This document shows positions 18,359 to 30,241 of a DNA stretch of 64,000 nt, piece after piece (the first letter of the stretch is position 1; each line of letters starts with the position of its first letter). The translations under genes and the position numbers were made by a program. The notes under the pieces were generated by a model, which was not told the origin of the DNA, searched no databases, and was given only the letters and a program-made list of their open reading frames with translations. Source of the DNA: Streptomyces flavotricini (GTDB taxonomy: Bacteria > Actinomycetota > Actinomycetes > Streptomycetales > Streptomycetaceae); the NCBI RefSeq assembly GCF_020639365.1, contig NZ_JAINUL010000001.1, positions 2,183,951 to 2,247,950 on the forward strand. Direction: 5' to 3'.

Positions 18359-19197
18359 GGCTGAACGAGCCCTCCGTAGGCGTCGGGGCGGCGGTCGCGG
18401 TAGAAGGCCCACTGGTCGCGGACCTCCTTGATCAGGTCGAAGTCGAGGTCCCGGATGAGGAGTTCCTCGTCCTTGCCGCTGGCGACGTCCCCGACGAACC
18501 GGCCGCGGGGGTCGACGAAGTAGCTGGTGCCGTAGAAGTCGTTGTCGCCGTACTCCTCCTGGCCGACGCGGTTGATCGCGGCGATGAAGTACTCGTTGGC
18601 GACGGCCGCGGCGGGCTGTTCCAGCTGCCAGAGGTAGGAGGACAGGCCCCGGTGGGTGGCGGAGGGGTTGTAGACGAGCTGGGCCCCGGCCAGGCCCAGG
18701 GCGCGCCAGCCTTCGGGGAAGTGGCGGTCGTAGCAGATGTAGACGCCCACCCGGCCGACGGCGGTGTCGAAGACGGGCCAGCCGAGATTGCCCGGGCGGA
18801 AGTAGTACTTCTCCCAGAAGCCCTTGACCTGGGGGATGTGGTGTTTGCGGTACTTGCCGAGGTAGCTGCCGTCGGCGTCGATGACGGCGGCGGTGTTGTA
18901 GTAGAAGCCCTCGGACTCGCGCTCGAAGACCGGGGCGACGATGACCATGCCGGTCTCGCGGGCGAGCGCCTGCATCCGCTGGACGGTGGGGCCGTCGGGG
19001 ACGGGTTCGGCCCAGCGGTAGTGCTCGGGTTCCTGGACCTGGCAGAAGTAGGGTGCGTTGAACACCTCTTGGAAGCCGATGATCTGCGCGCCGTCGGCGG
19101 CCGCCCGCCGGGCGTGCTCCTCGTGCTTGGTGATCATCGACTCGGTGTCTCCGGTCCAGGTGGCCTGGACGAGTGCGGCGCGGACGACTTGGGCCAT
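18355..19197 (-). CDS. Nitrilase-superfamily N-carbamoyl-beta-alanine amidohydrolase (280 aa)
   Basis: It hydrolyses N-carbamoyl-beta-alanine to beta-alanine, CO2 and ammonia. The Glu-Lys-Cys triad is visible: Glu in GFQEVFNAPYF, Lys in GKYRKHHIPQ and Cys in VGVYICYDRHFPEG. The motifs KGFWEKYYFRPGN and YFVDPRGRFVGD match the beta-ureidopropionase branch. ATG 19197 has GAGGAG upstream at 6 bases; a longer frame adds only a charged leader. It is the first gene of a five-gene operon and is preceded by a nested inverted repeat. Confidence 0.92.
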   Translation of the reverse strand: MAQVVRAALVQATWTGDTESMITKHEEHARRAAADGAQIIGFQEVFNAPYFCQVQEPEHYRWAEPVPDGPTVQRMQALARETGMVIVAPVFERESEGFYYNTAAVIDADGSYLGKYRKHHIPQVKGFWEKYYFRPGNLGWPVFDTAVGRVGVYICYDRHFPEGWRALGLAGAQLVYNPSATHRGLSSYLWQLEQPAAAVANEYFIAAINRVGQEEYGDNDFYGTSYFVDPRGRFVGDVASGKDEELLIRDLDFDLIKEVRDQWAFYRDRRPDAYGGLVQP

Positions 19198-19225
19198 GAG
19201 CTGCTCCTCGCGACGGGAACGCCGA

Positions 19226-19263
19226 GTTCTACGCACGTAGACGGTGTGCGTAGGGAGTAGAAC
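19226..19263. promoter_or_regulatory. Nested inverted repeat upstream of the pyrimidine/hydantoin operon, candidate operator
   Basis: gttctacgcac at the left is mirrored by gtgcgtag and tagaac to the right, with a 9-base inner spacer; ctacgcacgtag inside it is itself nearly palindromic. It lies 29-66 bases before the ATG of the first operon gene, where an operator overlapping the promoter is expected. No regulator gene for the operon is in the window. Confidence 0.5.
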
Positions 19264-19348
19264 GTAGGCCCCGTCACACCGTGGGGCAAGACCGCCGTGC
19301 GCGGTTGGGTGAGTCGATCAAGCTAGGGCAGCGGATGGTCGAATCCGC

Positions 19349-19915
19349 TCATTGGACGGGCGGTTTCGCAACCCGCAGGGCGTGTACGAGGTCACGGTGG
19401 TGCGTGCCGGAGAGCGCTTCGGCGGCCCGCAGGAGCCGGGGGGTGAGCCATTGCGGATCGCGGCGGGCGAGGCGGACCGCCTCTTCGGCGGTGCGGACCT
19501 TGACGAAGGCGCCGAGCAGGGCGTCGGCCTCGCGGGTCCGGCCGGACCCGGCCAGGGCCATGGCGGCCTCGGCGATCTCGGCGGCGGGGCGGGCCGCACC
19601 CTGGCGCAGCAGCGCCTCGCAGTCGGCGTACCGGCCGGCCTCGCCGAGGGCGGCCGCGGCCGCGGCGAGCCGCTCGGGCGGGAGCGAGGCCGCCTCCCAG
19701 AGCAGCGTGGCCCAGTCGGCGGCGAGTCCGGCCCGGACCAGCTCGTCGGCCAGTCCGGGCAGCCGGCCGGCGGGCCAGGCCGCGGCCTCGCAGAGCAGCG
19801 CGTGGGCCTCCCCGCCGCGCCCCTGGGCCCGCAGCCCCAGCAACTCCCCGATCACCGCGGCGATCCCGCCGGGGCCCGGCCCGGCCGCGAGGGGCGCGGC
19901 GGCCCGCACGTCGGG
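19349..19915 (-). pseudogene. 3' fragment of the interrupted resident gene (UL36-type actinobacterial protein)
   Basis: This frame has no proper start; it enters from the 20-bp repeat and reads [20 protein letters not shown] and on through helical repeat-like sequence (ALLCEAAAWPAGRLPGLADE, ATLLWEAASLPPERLAAAA) to the end HHRDLVHALRVAKPPVQ. The tandem alpha-helical pairs resemble TPR-like solenoids. Its 5' counterpart lies at 58889-59889, in the same orientation and the same codon phase at the repeat. Joined, they give a single open frame of about 516 codons. The resident protein appears to be one of the large Ala/Pro-rich actinobacterial proteins sometimes labelled 'UL36-like', of unknown function. 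Confidence 0.75.
19896..19915. repeat. Left 20-bp direct repeat bordering the 39-kb insert
   Basis: gcggcggcccgcacgtcggg is found here and again, identical and in the same orientation, at 58889-58908. On the minus strand it encodes Pro-Asp-Val-Arg-Ala-Ala in both halves of the interrupted resident gene. The cysD fragment starts at its right edge. Confidence 0.9.
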
Positions 19916-20067
19916 GAGTCCTTGCCGCCGGAGAACAGGATCACCGGCTTCTCGAACTCGCCCGCCACCTCACGGAAGATGTGCACGGCCTCGGATTCGA
20001 GGGCGTCGAGATGGCTCAGCGCGAAGAGCGAGCCGGCCGCCTCCGCGGCCCGGACGGTCGTCGTCAT
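19915..20067 (-). pseudogene. cysD: Truncated sulfate adenylyltransferase subunit 2, first 51 codons only
   Basis: The N-terminus [20 protein letters not shown] and the PP-loop [11 protein letters not shown] identify CysD, which with CysN makes adenylyl sulfate from ATP and sulfate. Homology stops after Ser51; the next codons belong to the repeat and the frame closes at 19852 after 20 unrelated residues. A normal CysD is about 300 residues, so this copy is dead. Its ATG overlaps the TGA of cysC (ATGA), the usual cysC-cysD operon order, so the rest of cysD, and probably cysN, was lost when the border formed. Confidence 0.9.
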
Positions 20068-20696
20068 GCCAGACCCCTTTCGGTGAGCAGTGCGTACAGG
20101 GCGGAGGCCGACTCCCGGACGCTCTGGGTGTGGGACTCGATGCGCAGGTCAGGGACCTCGGGAGCCTCGTACGGGTCGTCGACGCCGGTCAGACCGGAGA
20201 TCTCGCCCGCCGCCTGCTTGGCGTACAGGCCCTTGACGTCACGTACGGAGCACACCTCGACCGGGGTGGCCACGTGCACCTCCAGGTAGGGGGTGGCGGC
20301 GGCGCGGTGCCGCTCGCGGACCGCCTCGCGGCTGTCGGCGAACGGGGCGATCACCGGGACCAGCACGAGCACCCCGTTGCGGGCCAGCACCTCGGCGACC
20401 ATGCCGATCCGCTGCACGTTGGTGTTGCGGTCGTCCCGGGAGAAGCCGAGGTCGGCGGAGAGGAACTTGCGGATCTGGTCCCCGTCGAGGACCTCCACCC
20501 GCCGGTGCTCCCGGCGCAGCAGCCCGGCCAGCTCCTCGGCGATCGTCGTCTTGCCGGCGCTCGGCAGCCCGGTGAGCCACACGGTGGCCCCCGGCCAGCA
20601 GGAGCACCGCCGGGCCTCGGATTGCGGCCGGGCCTCGGGCCGGGGCCGGGCGCCGGATTGCGGCGGGGCCGCGGGGAGGGTTGTCACGAGTGTCAT
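20064..20696 (-). CDS. cysC: Adenylylsulfate (APS) kinase (210 aa)
   Basis: It phosphorylates APS to PAPS, the sulfate donor of sulfotransferases. The P-loop is GLPSAGKTT (Lys49); further family marks are [20 protein letters not shown], the [13 protein letters not shown] segment, and [20 protein letters not shown] Pro/Arg/Ala-rich leader of about 30 residues precedes the domain. ATG 20696 is the only start that keeps the whole domain. It lies 8 bases after the acylase gene on the same strand. With a sulfotransferase 3 kb away, its likely job is to supply PAPS for tailoring the NRPS product. Because cysD is broken, APS must come from another locus. Confidence 0.93.
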   Translation of the reverse strand: MTLVTTLPAAPPQSGARPRPEARPQSEARRCSCWPGATVWLTGLPSAGKTTIAEELAGLLRREHRRVEVLDGDQIRKFLSADLGFSRDDRNTNVQRIGMVAEVLARNGVLVLVPVIAPFADSREAVRERHRAAATPYLEVHVATPVEVCSVRDVKGLYAKQAAGEISGLTGVDDPYEAPEVPDLRIESHTQSVRESASALYALLTERGLA

Positions 20697-20704
20697 CGGT
20701 CTGC

Positions 20705-23443
20705 TCACGCTCCTTCGGGGCGGAGGGTCAGGCGGTCCTTCGTCGCGGTGGTGACCGCGGACCGGCTCGAGGGCCAGGGGAGGGTCTCGCCCCTGCGCCA
20801 CAGCTCCGTCTGGTCGTCGTAGTGGTCGTTGAAGGCGTGCCCGGAGGCGCCGGTCAGGTTGATCCAGCGCGAGGCGTCGAAGTCGGCGAAGTCCACGACC
20901 ATCCGCATCGAGGGCACCCAGTTCACCTCGTAGCCCTTGGACGCGTCCCAGCCGGTCGCGTCGACCGTCGCCGAACCGCCGCCGACCTGCACCGGCTCGT
21001 GGTTCAGCAGCCACTGCACGGGCGCGGGCCCGCCGGTGCCCAGGGTGTCGTTGCGCAGGGTCAGGGTGTGCAGGGCGCCCCACCGCCACTTCGCCGGATC
21101 GGGGCCGAGCCGGCCGGACAGCTCCTTCGCCGCGTCGTCCAGGGCGGCCCGCAGCACGTCGTCGCGGGTGCGCAGGCCCCGCGGGTCCTTCGCGTTGCGC
21201 CACCAGGCGTCGTCCGGCGAGGTCAGCAGCTTGCGGACGATGTCGTACCAGAGCCCGCCGCCGTCGACGTGCAGCTGGGCCTTGTTGCCGTCGAGCTCGT
21301 CGTAGAACGTCAGCTTCAGCAGGTTGCTCCACACCGCGTTGAAGTACGCGGCCGCCGCCGAGTCCGCGCCTTGTCCGAAGTCCCAGCCGCGCAGCAGGTC
21401 CTGGGCGGAGCGGGAGTCCTTGCCGGGGGTGACCGCCAGCAGGTACGGGGTCAGGGCCGCCGCGTTCTCGTTGTGGTCGTCGAGCTGGATCCGCTGCATC
21501 GCGGCGGCGTCCAGCTTGCCCGCCTTCTCGATCAGCTGCGCGATCCGTTCGCTGCGGTAGCCGTCGCCCCAGTTGCGGGTCAGGTTGTACGGGTACTGCG
21601 GGCCGGCCGCCGCGTTGTTCGCGGTGACGATGTAGCCCGACGCCGGGTCGAAGGAGCGCGGCAGCGCGTCGAAGGGCACGAAGCCCTGCCAGTCGTACTC
21701 GCCGGTCCAGCCCGGCACCGGCCAGCGGCCCTCGCCCTTGCCGCGCACCGGGATCCGGCCGGGCGCCTGGTAGCCGATGTGGCCCTGGCGGTCGGCGTAG
21801 ACCAGGTTCTGGGCGGGGGAGGAGAACAGCGCCGCCGCGGCCCGGAAGGAGTCCCAGTCCTTGGCGGTGTCCAGCTGGAACACCGCGTCCATGGTCCGGC
21901 CGGGGTCCAGGGCGCTCCACCGCATCGCGACCGCGTACTCGGCGCCGCCGCCGCTCTCGCGCTCCACGCCCGGGATCCGGCCCTCGGCGGCGAGCGTCTT
22001 CGCCTTGGGGAAGGCGTCGGAGATGACGGGGCCGTGGACGGTGGAGCGGACGGTGATGGTGCGGTCGGGGCCGCCCGCGACCTTCAGGACCTCCCGGCGG
22101 GTCTCCAGCGGCCGCTGCTCGCCCTTGTAGGCGTACGTCGAGCCGGTGATGCGTTCCACGAACAGGTCGGTGTCGGCGGGCGCCAGGTTGGTCACGCCCC
22201 AGCCGATGTCGCCGTTGTGGCCGACGATCACCCCGGGCATCCCGGCGAAACCGAAGCCCGACACGTCGTACGGGCAGGCCGGGCCGGTCGCGTTGCAGTG
22301 CAGTCCGCCCTGGTACCAGACGCCCGGCATGGACGGGGACAGGTGCGGGTCGTTCGCGAGCAGCGGCTTGCCGGTCGTCGTGCGGCTCCCGGCCACCACC
22401 CACGAGTTGGAGCCGATGCCCGAACCGCGCGGCCCGAGCACCTTGTCGATCCCGGAGAGGGCGTCGGAGGCCCCGGCCATCGGCCCGTACGAGGCCGTCG
22501 TCGCGGCCGTCGCGGCGGTCGCGGCGGTCGCGGCGGTCGGCGCGGTCGCGGCCGCGGACGCCGCCGGACCGGCCGGCGCCTCGGGCACGGTGCCCTGGCT
22601 GTCGCCCGGGGAGACGATGGGCCGCCACCGGGAGAAGTCGTACGTGGGGAACAGGGAGTCGACCTGGGCGTCGGTCAGGGTCGCGGCGAGCAGCGCGTGC
22701 CGCACCTGGTCCGAGAGGGTCGCGTTGAGGTTCCACGCCATGGCCTTGAGCCAGGACACCGAGTCGGCGGGCGTCCAGGGCGCCGGGCCGTACTCCAGAC
22801 CGCCCAGCTTCAGCAACGGGTACTCCACCCCCAGGTCCGCGCCCTTGTGGCCGGCCAGGTAGGAGTTCACCCCGGCCGCGTACGCGTCGAGGTTGGCCCG
22901 CGACTGCGGGTCCAGCAGGGCGACCTCCTGCTCGGCGACCCGCCGCCAGCCCATCGTGCGGATCAGGGAGTCGGTCTCCACCTGGCTCTCGCCGAACAGC
23001 TCGGAGAGGCTGCCGGAGGTGATGTGCCGGCGGATGTCCATCTCCCAGAACCGGTCCTGGGCGTGCACGAAGCCCTGCGCCAGGAACAGGTCGTGCGGGT
23101 CGTCCGCGTAGATCTGGGGGACGCCCGAGCCGTCCCGGGCCACCGTCACCTTCCCGTGCAGACCCGCCACGGTCAGCTCGCCCGACACCTGCGGGTGCGA
23201 GGCCCGCACCATCCGGGTCGCCGCGAGGCCGGCCACACAGGCGACCGTCACCAGCAGCACCGCCAGGCACCAGGCGGTCACCCGCAGCCTGCGCCACCAG
23301 CGCGAGCTGCGCCGCGGCGCGGCCGAGGCGCCGCGCACCTCCTGCGGGCCGCCCTGCGGCGCGCCCTCGCCGGACCCCTCCTCACCCGGTGCGCCGGCCC
23401 GGGTCAGCGGATCCATCACATCGCTCATGTCGTCCGTTCCCAT
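20705..23443 (-). CDS. Membrane-anchored penicillin acylase / PvdQ-family N-terminal-nucleophile hydrolase (about 912 aa)
   Basis: The family cleaves amide-linked acyl groups after self-processing into two chains. Residues 45-75 (RWWRRLRVTAWCLAVLLVTV and on) form a positive-inside signal anchor, so the enzyme faces outward. The alpha-chain motif is YADDPHDLFLAQGFVHAQDR; the beta-chain begins at the nucleophile Ser345 in GIGSNSWVVAG, after a linker made of repeated Ala-Ala-Thr. Later oxyanion and substrate residues (VTANNAAAG) are present. Such acylases remove the fatty chain from lipopeptide precursors such as pyoverdine, and here the pathway starts with a fatty acyl-AMP ligase. The start may instead be ATG 23428. 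It is likely first in the acylase-cysC-cysD transcript. Confidence 0.9.
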   Translation of the reverse strand: MGTDDMSDVMDPLTRAGAPGEEGSGEGAPQGGPQEVRGASAAPRRSSRWWRRLRVTAWCLAVLLVTVACVAGLAATRMVRASHPQVSGELTVAGLHGKVTVARDGSGVPQIYADDPHDLFLAQGFVHAQDRFWEMDIRRHITSGSLSELFGESQVETDSLIRTMGWRRVAEQEVALLDPQSRANLDAYAAGVNSYLAGHKGADLGVEYPLLKLGGLEYGPAPWTPADSVSWLKAMAWNLNATLSDQVRHALLAATLTDAQVDSLFPTYDFSRWRPIVSPGDSQGTVPEAPAGPAASAAATAPTAATAATAATAATTASYGPMAGASDALSGIDKVLGPRGSGIGSNSWVVAGSRTTTGKPLLANDPHLSPSMPGVWYQGGLHCNATGPACPYDVSGFGFAGMPGVIVGHNGDIGWGVTNLAPADTDLFVERITGSTYAYKGEQRPLETRREVLKVAGGPDRTITVRSTVHGPVISDAFPKAKTLAAEGRIPGVERESGGGAEYAVAMRWSALDPGRTMDAVFQLDTAKDWDSFRAAAALFSSPAQNLVYADRQGHIGYQAPGRIPVRGKGEGRWPVPGWTGEYDWQGFVPFDALPRSFDPASGYIVTANNAAAGPQYPYNLTRNWGDGYRSERIAQLIEKAGKLDAAAMQRIQLDDHNENAAALTPYLLAVTPGKDSRSAQDLLRGWDFGQGADSAAAAYFNAVWSNLLKLTFYDELDGNKAQLHVDGGGLWYDIVRKLLTSPDDAWWRNAKDPRGLRTRDDVLRAALDDAAKELSGRLGPDPAKWRWGALHTLTLRNDTLGTGGPAPVQWLLNHEPVQVGGGSATVDATGWDASKGYEVNWVPSMRMVVDFADFDASRWINLTGASGHAFNDHYDDQTELWRRGETLPWPSSRSAVTTATKDRLTLRPEGA
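22498..22553. repeat. Tandem 9-base coding repeat in the acylase linker
   Basis: About five units of cggtcgcgg and near variants encode Ala-Thr-Ala/Ala-Ala-Thr steps just before the autocatalytic Ser345. The repeat lengthens the spacer that is removed or exposed at maturation, and copy number could vary between strains. Confidence 0.6.
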
Positions 23444-23688
23444 TGCTCGGCGGAACCCTGAGCTCCCGACGGTCGCAGTCGCGCCGCCGGTGCGTAAGCC
23501 GGGGAATCTCCCGACAGTCGTTCCGCTATTCGTTCGCTACCGGCCGGCCGTCGGCCGGGGGAGCGGCCCGGCAGCGGACCGATAGCGGGCCGGGAGCGGC
23601 CCGCGGTTGAGTGGGGTCACCGGGGGACGCCGCAGCGGCGGAACCGGTCCATTTCACCCTTGGTTTTTCCGGACACGAAGGCGGGGAC
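23444..23688. promoter_or_regulatory. Divergent region between acylase and sulfotransferase
   Basis: 245 bases without a gene. It contains GC-rich direct and inverted elements around gcgggccgggagcggcccgc (about 23585-23604) and a T-rich step ggttttt near 23662. Both flanking genes must start from here. No clear operator or -10/-35 pair could be assigned by eye. Confidence 0.4.
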
Positions 23689-24420
23689 ATGCCGGCGACA
23701 GCGCTCTGGGCGGCACCACGATCACGTTCGACCGCGTTCTTCCGGTCGATGCTCCAGCACGGCGACATCACCGCCCTGCACGAGCCGTTCTGCAACGTCG
23801 CGGACTTCGGGGAGACCGAGGTCGAGGGCGCCGTCGTCCGCTCCGAACGCGAGCTGATCGACGCGATCCGCGAACTCGCCCGCCACCGGCCGGTGTTCTT
23901 CAAGGACACCACCGACCACCGCTACGCCGAGGTCCTCGCCGACAAGGAGTTCCTCGCCGGGACCCGGCACACCTTCCTGCTGCGCCGCCCCGAGGAGATC
24001 GTCTCCTCCTTCTACGCCCTGCAGCCCGACATGGAGCTCTCGGACGTCGGCATCGAGGGCCTGTACGAGATGTACCTGGCCGTCCTCGCCGCCGGGGGCG
24101 AGCCGCCCGTGGTCGTCGACTCCGACGACCTGGTGGAGCGGCCGGCCGCCACGATGGCCGCGTACTGCGCCGCCGTCGGCATCCCCTTCCGCCCCGAGGC
24201 GCTCAGCTGGGACGCCACCGCCCGCGGCGAATGGCAGCGCACGGACCGCTGGCACGTCGCCGTCGCCAACAGCACCGGCTTCTCCAAGAGCCGCACCGCC
24301 TACCGGCACACGGCGGAGAACAACCCGGAGCTCGCACGGTTCGCCGCGCACCACCGGCCGTTCTACGAGTTCCTGTGGGACGCCCGCCTGCGGGTGGACC
24401 AGGAGGCCCGCGCCCTGTGA
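23689..24420 (+). CDS. PAPS-dependent sulfotransferase (243 aa)
   Basis: The 5'-phosphosulfate loop is at the extreme N-terminus (LWAAPRSRSTAFFRSMLQH) and the 3'-phosphate loop with the conserved Arg and Ser is RRPEEIVSSFYAL near residue 100, the arrangement of Stf0/branched bacterial sulfotransferases. It transfers a sulfo group from PAPS to a hydroxyl or amine; it is soluble, with no signal peptide. ATG 23689 is chosen because the 5' loop must be near the start and GCGGGG lies just upstream. It is transcribed away from acylase-cysC. Gene proximity suggests the peptide or its sugar as acceptor. Confidence 0.85.
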   Translation: MPATALWAAPRSRSTAFFRSMLQHGDITALHEPFCNVADFGETEVEGAVVRSERELIDAIRELARHRPVFFKDTTDHRYAEVLADKEFLAGTRHTFLLRRPEEIVSSFYALQPDMELSDVGIEGLYEMYLAVLAAGGEPPVVVDSDDLVERPAATMAAYCAAVGIPFRPEALSWDATARGEWQRTDRWHVAVANSTGFSKSRTAYRHTAENNPELARFAAHHRPFYEFLWDARLRVDQEARAL

Positions 24421-24471
24421 GGAAGACGGCCGGTGGCAGGCCCTCGGGCCGGCCGCCGGCCGCCGGCAGGG

Positions 24472-25353
24472 TCAGATCACCGGCGGGCGGCCCAGCCGGG
24501 TCATGCGCCACACCGTCCGCCACCGCATGGGGCGACGCGGCGGACAGGGCGTCCGCACCCCCTCGAAGAACCCGGCCCACCACGACTTCAGCCCCGCGAG
24601 CGGGGGGCGCTGGACCAGGGTGTACGCCGCCCACGAGGCGAGGTACACCGGCACCAGGACGGCGGGCAGGTGACGCTTGGCCAGCCAGACCCGGTTGCGC
24701 GCCGTCATCCGGTAGTAGACCGCGTGCCGCGCCGGGGAGGTCTTCGGATGCCGGAGCACCAGCGCGGGCTCGTAGAGGACGTCCCAACCGCGGTCGACCG
24801 CCCGCCAGGCCAGGTCGGTCTCCTCGTGCGTGAAGAAGAACGGGTCCGGCCACCCCCCGGTCTCCTCCAGCATCGGCATCGACAGCGCGTGTCCGCCGCC
24901 CAGGAACGTCGTCACCAGGCCGCGCCTCATCGGGTCACCCGCCCGCAGACGGGGTACGTGCCGTCTCTGCGTCCGGCCGTCCTCGTCCGCGATGCGGAAC
25001 GAGACGATGCCCAGCCGCCGGTCCGCCGCGTACAGGTCGCAGATCCGCCGCAGGACGTCCGCCTGGATCAACAGGCCGTCGTCGTCCAGGTCCACCAGGA
25101 CGTCGACGTCCCCGAACTCCCGCAGGCGGCGCCAGGCGACGTTCCGGCCGCCCGACACCCCCAGGTTCTCGTCCAGCTCCACTGCGGTCACACCCTCGGG
25201 CAGGCCCGTCAGGACCGTCCCGTTACCGACCACCACGACCCGGGCGGCAGGTTCGTCCTGCTCGGCCACCGAGGCCAGCAGAGCCAGCAGCTCGGGCATC
25301 CGGTCGCCCCTCGTCAGCACGGCGACACCCACACGCGGCCGGGTCACGCACAC
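24472..25353 (-). CDS. Family 2 glycosyltransferase (293 aa)
   Basis: A GT-A fold enzyme: RPRVGVAVLTRGDRMPEL at the N-terminus, nucleotide/metal site VDVLVDLDDDGLL (DXD-like), GGGHALSMPMLEETGGW, and the catalytic-loop block FFFTHEETDLAWR. The C-terminal 60 residues contain an amphipathic, aromatic stretch (LVPVYLASWAAYTLVQ) that may touch the membrane. Of several clustered GTG codons the one at 25353 has the best distance (7 bases) to GAAGGA. It ends the minus-strand NRPS run. Donor and acceptor are unknown; tailoring of the lipopeptide is the contextual guess. Confidence 0.82.
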   Translation of the reverse strand: MCVTRPRVGVAVLTRGDRMPELLALLASVAEQDEPAARVVVVGNGTVLTGLPEGVTAVELDENLGVSGGRNVAWRRLREFGDVDVLVDLDDDGLLIQADVLRRICDLYAADRRLGIVSFRIADEDGRTQRRHVPRLRAGDPMRRGLVTTFLGGGHALSMPMLEETGGWPDPFFFTHEETDLAWRAVDRGWDVLYEPALVLRHPKTSPARHAVYYRMTARNRVWLAKRHLPAVLVPVYLASWAAYTLVQRPPLAGLKSWWAGFFEGVRTPCPPRRPMRWRTVWRMTRLGRPPVI

Positions 25354-25430
25354 CACCACTTCCTTCGGGCACCAGGTCAGAGGCGAGCCTACTGCCGGCC
25401 CGCGCACCGCGGGCCGGGGCCGTCCACGGA

Positions 25431-26923
25431 TCAGAGGGCGGCGGCTGCCAGTGCGCGGCGGTCCACCTTGCCGTTGCGGGTCAGCGGGACCTCCTCCAGC
25501 ACGACCACCCGCCCCGGCAGCATGTACACCGGCAGCACCGTGCGCAGGTGCGCGTGCACCTCCGCGAGCGACGGGGTGTCCGTACCGGTGACGAAGGCCG
25601 TCAGCACGGGCTCACCGCCCTGCGGGCGCACCAGGTCCACCACCGCGTCCTTGACGCGCGGATGCGTCAGCAGGACCTCCTCGACCTCGCCCGGCTCGAT
25701 GCGGTGCCCGTGCAGCTTGATCTGGGTGTCGATGCGGCCCGCGAACTCCAGGCCGTCGTCCCCCTCCGTCCAGCGGACCAGGTCGCCCGTCCGGTACAGC
25801 CGGGCGCCGTGCCCGCCGTAGGGGTCCGGTACGAACTTCAGCGCGGTCAGCCCCGGCCGGTTCAGGTAGCCCCGCGCCAGGCACACGCCGCCGATCAGCA
25901 GCTCGCCGAACTCGCCCGGCGGCTCCTCGTGCCCGTCCGGGCCCACCACGTGCGCCTCCAGGTTCGGCATCGCCTCCCCGATCAGAGGCTTGGGCCGGCC
26001 CAGCTGCGGCTCGTGCCGCTGCTCGGTGCAGGCCACGGTCGCCTCGGTGGGCCCGTACTGGTTGTTGACGATCCGCGTCGGCGAGGACCAGCGGTCCGCC
26101 TGGAAGCGGCTCAGCTGCTCCCCGCCCACGTTCAGTACCCGCAGCTGCGGCAGCTGCTCCGGGTCCAGCAGCGGCAGGATCGCCGTCGTGAACACCCCGA
26201 TCGTGACGCCCTCGTCACGCATCAGGGCGCCCAGCGCCCGCGGGTCGAGCAGGCTCAGCGACGAGCCCTGCACCAGGCAGGAGCCCGTGGTCAGGGCCCC
26301 GAAGATCTCCAGGACGCTCACGTCGAAGCAGGGCGTGGTCAGCTGCAGCCAGCGGTCGCCCGGCCCGATCGAGAACTGCCGGGCCATGTGCGAGGTCAGG
26401 TTGACCACGCCCCGGTGCGGCAGCAGGGTCCCCTTGGGGCGTCCCGTCGACCCCGAGGTGTAGATGACGTACGCCAGCTGGTCCGGGTGCGCCGGCAGCT
26501 CGGGGTCGGCCGCGGACAGCCCGGTCAGCATGTCCGCCGTGAACGGGTCGTCGAGGCAGACCGCCGCGGCCTCCTCGGGGACCTGCCCGGCCAGCGAGGT
26601 CGTGGTGACGACCAGCTCGCAGCCCGCGTCCCCCATCAGATAGCCCAGCCGGTCCACCGGCTGCGCCGGGTCCATCGGCAGGTACGCCGCGCCCGCCTTG
26701 AGGATCGCGAGCATCGCCAGCGGCAGCCGCGGACCGCGCTCCATGAGGATGCCCACGACCGACTCCCGGCCCACGCCCATCCGGCGCAGGTGCGCCGCCA
26801 GCCGGTTGGCCCGCCCGTTCAGCTCCCCGTAACTCCACTGCTCGCCCTCGAAGCGCAGCGCGGGCGCCTCGGGGATCCGTCGCGCCCAGTCCTGCACGAG
26901 CTCGTGCAGGCATGCCTGTCCGT

Positions 26924-26927
<4 letters not shown>
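25431..26927 (-). CDS. Free-standing NRPS adenylation domain (498 aa)
   Basis: All A-domain core motifs are present: [16 protein letters not shown] (A3, about residue 157), NNQYGPTEATVA (A5), GELLIGGVCLARGYLNRPG (A6), YRTGDLVRW (A7), GRIDTQIKLHGHRIEPGEVE (A8) and NGKVD (A10, Lys). No condensation or carrier domain is fused. Reading the specificity pocket by alignment to GrsA gives D-V-L-V-N-G-Q-V-A-K, which matches no code I know. It probably charges the A-less C-T protein at 40514-42202 in trans. ATG 26927 overlaps the upstream NRPS stop (ATGA), so the three NRPS genes here are one transcript. Confidence 0.9.

Positions 26928-30237
<3,310 letters not shown>

Positions 30238-30241
<4 letters not shown>

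Noticed and set aside
20064..20696. cysC as part of ordinary sulfate assimilation
   Set aside because: There is no cysH, cysN or transporter next to it, cysD is broken, and a sulfotransferase is nearby, so a tailoring role is more likely.
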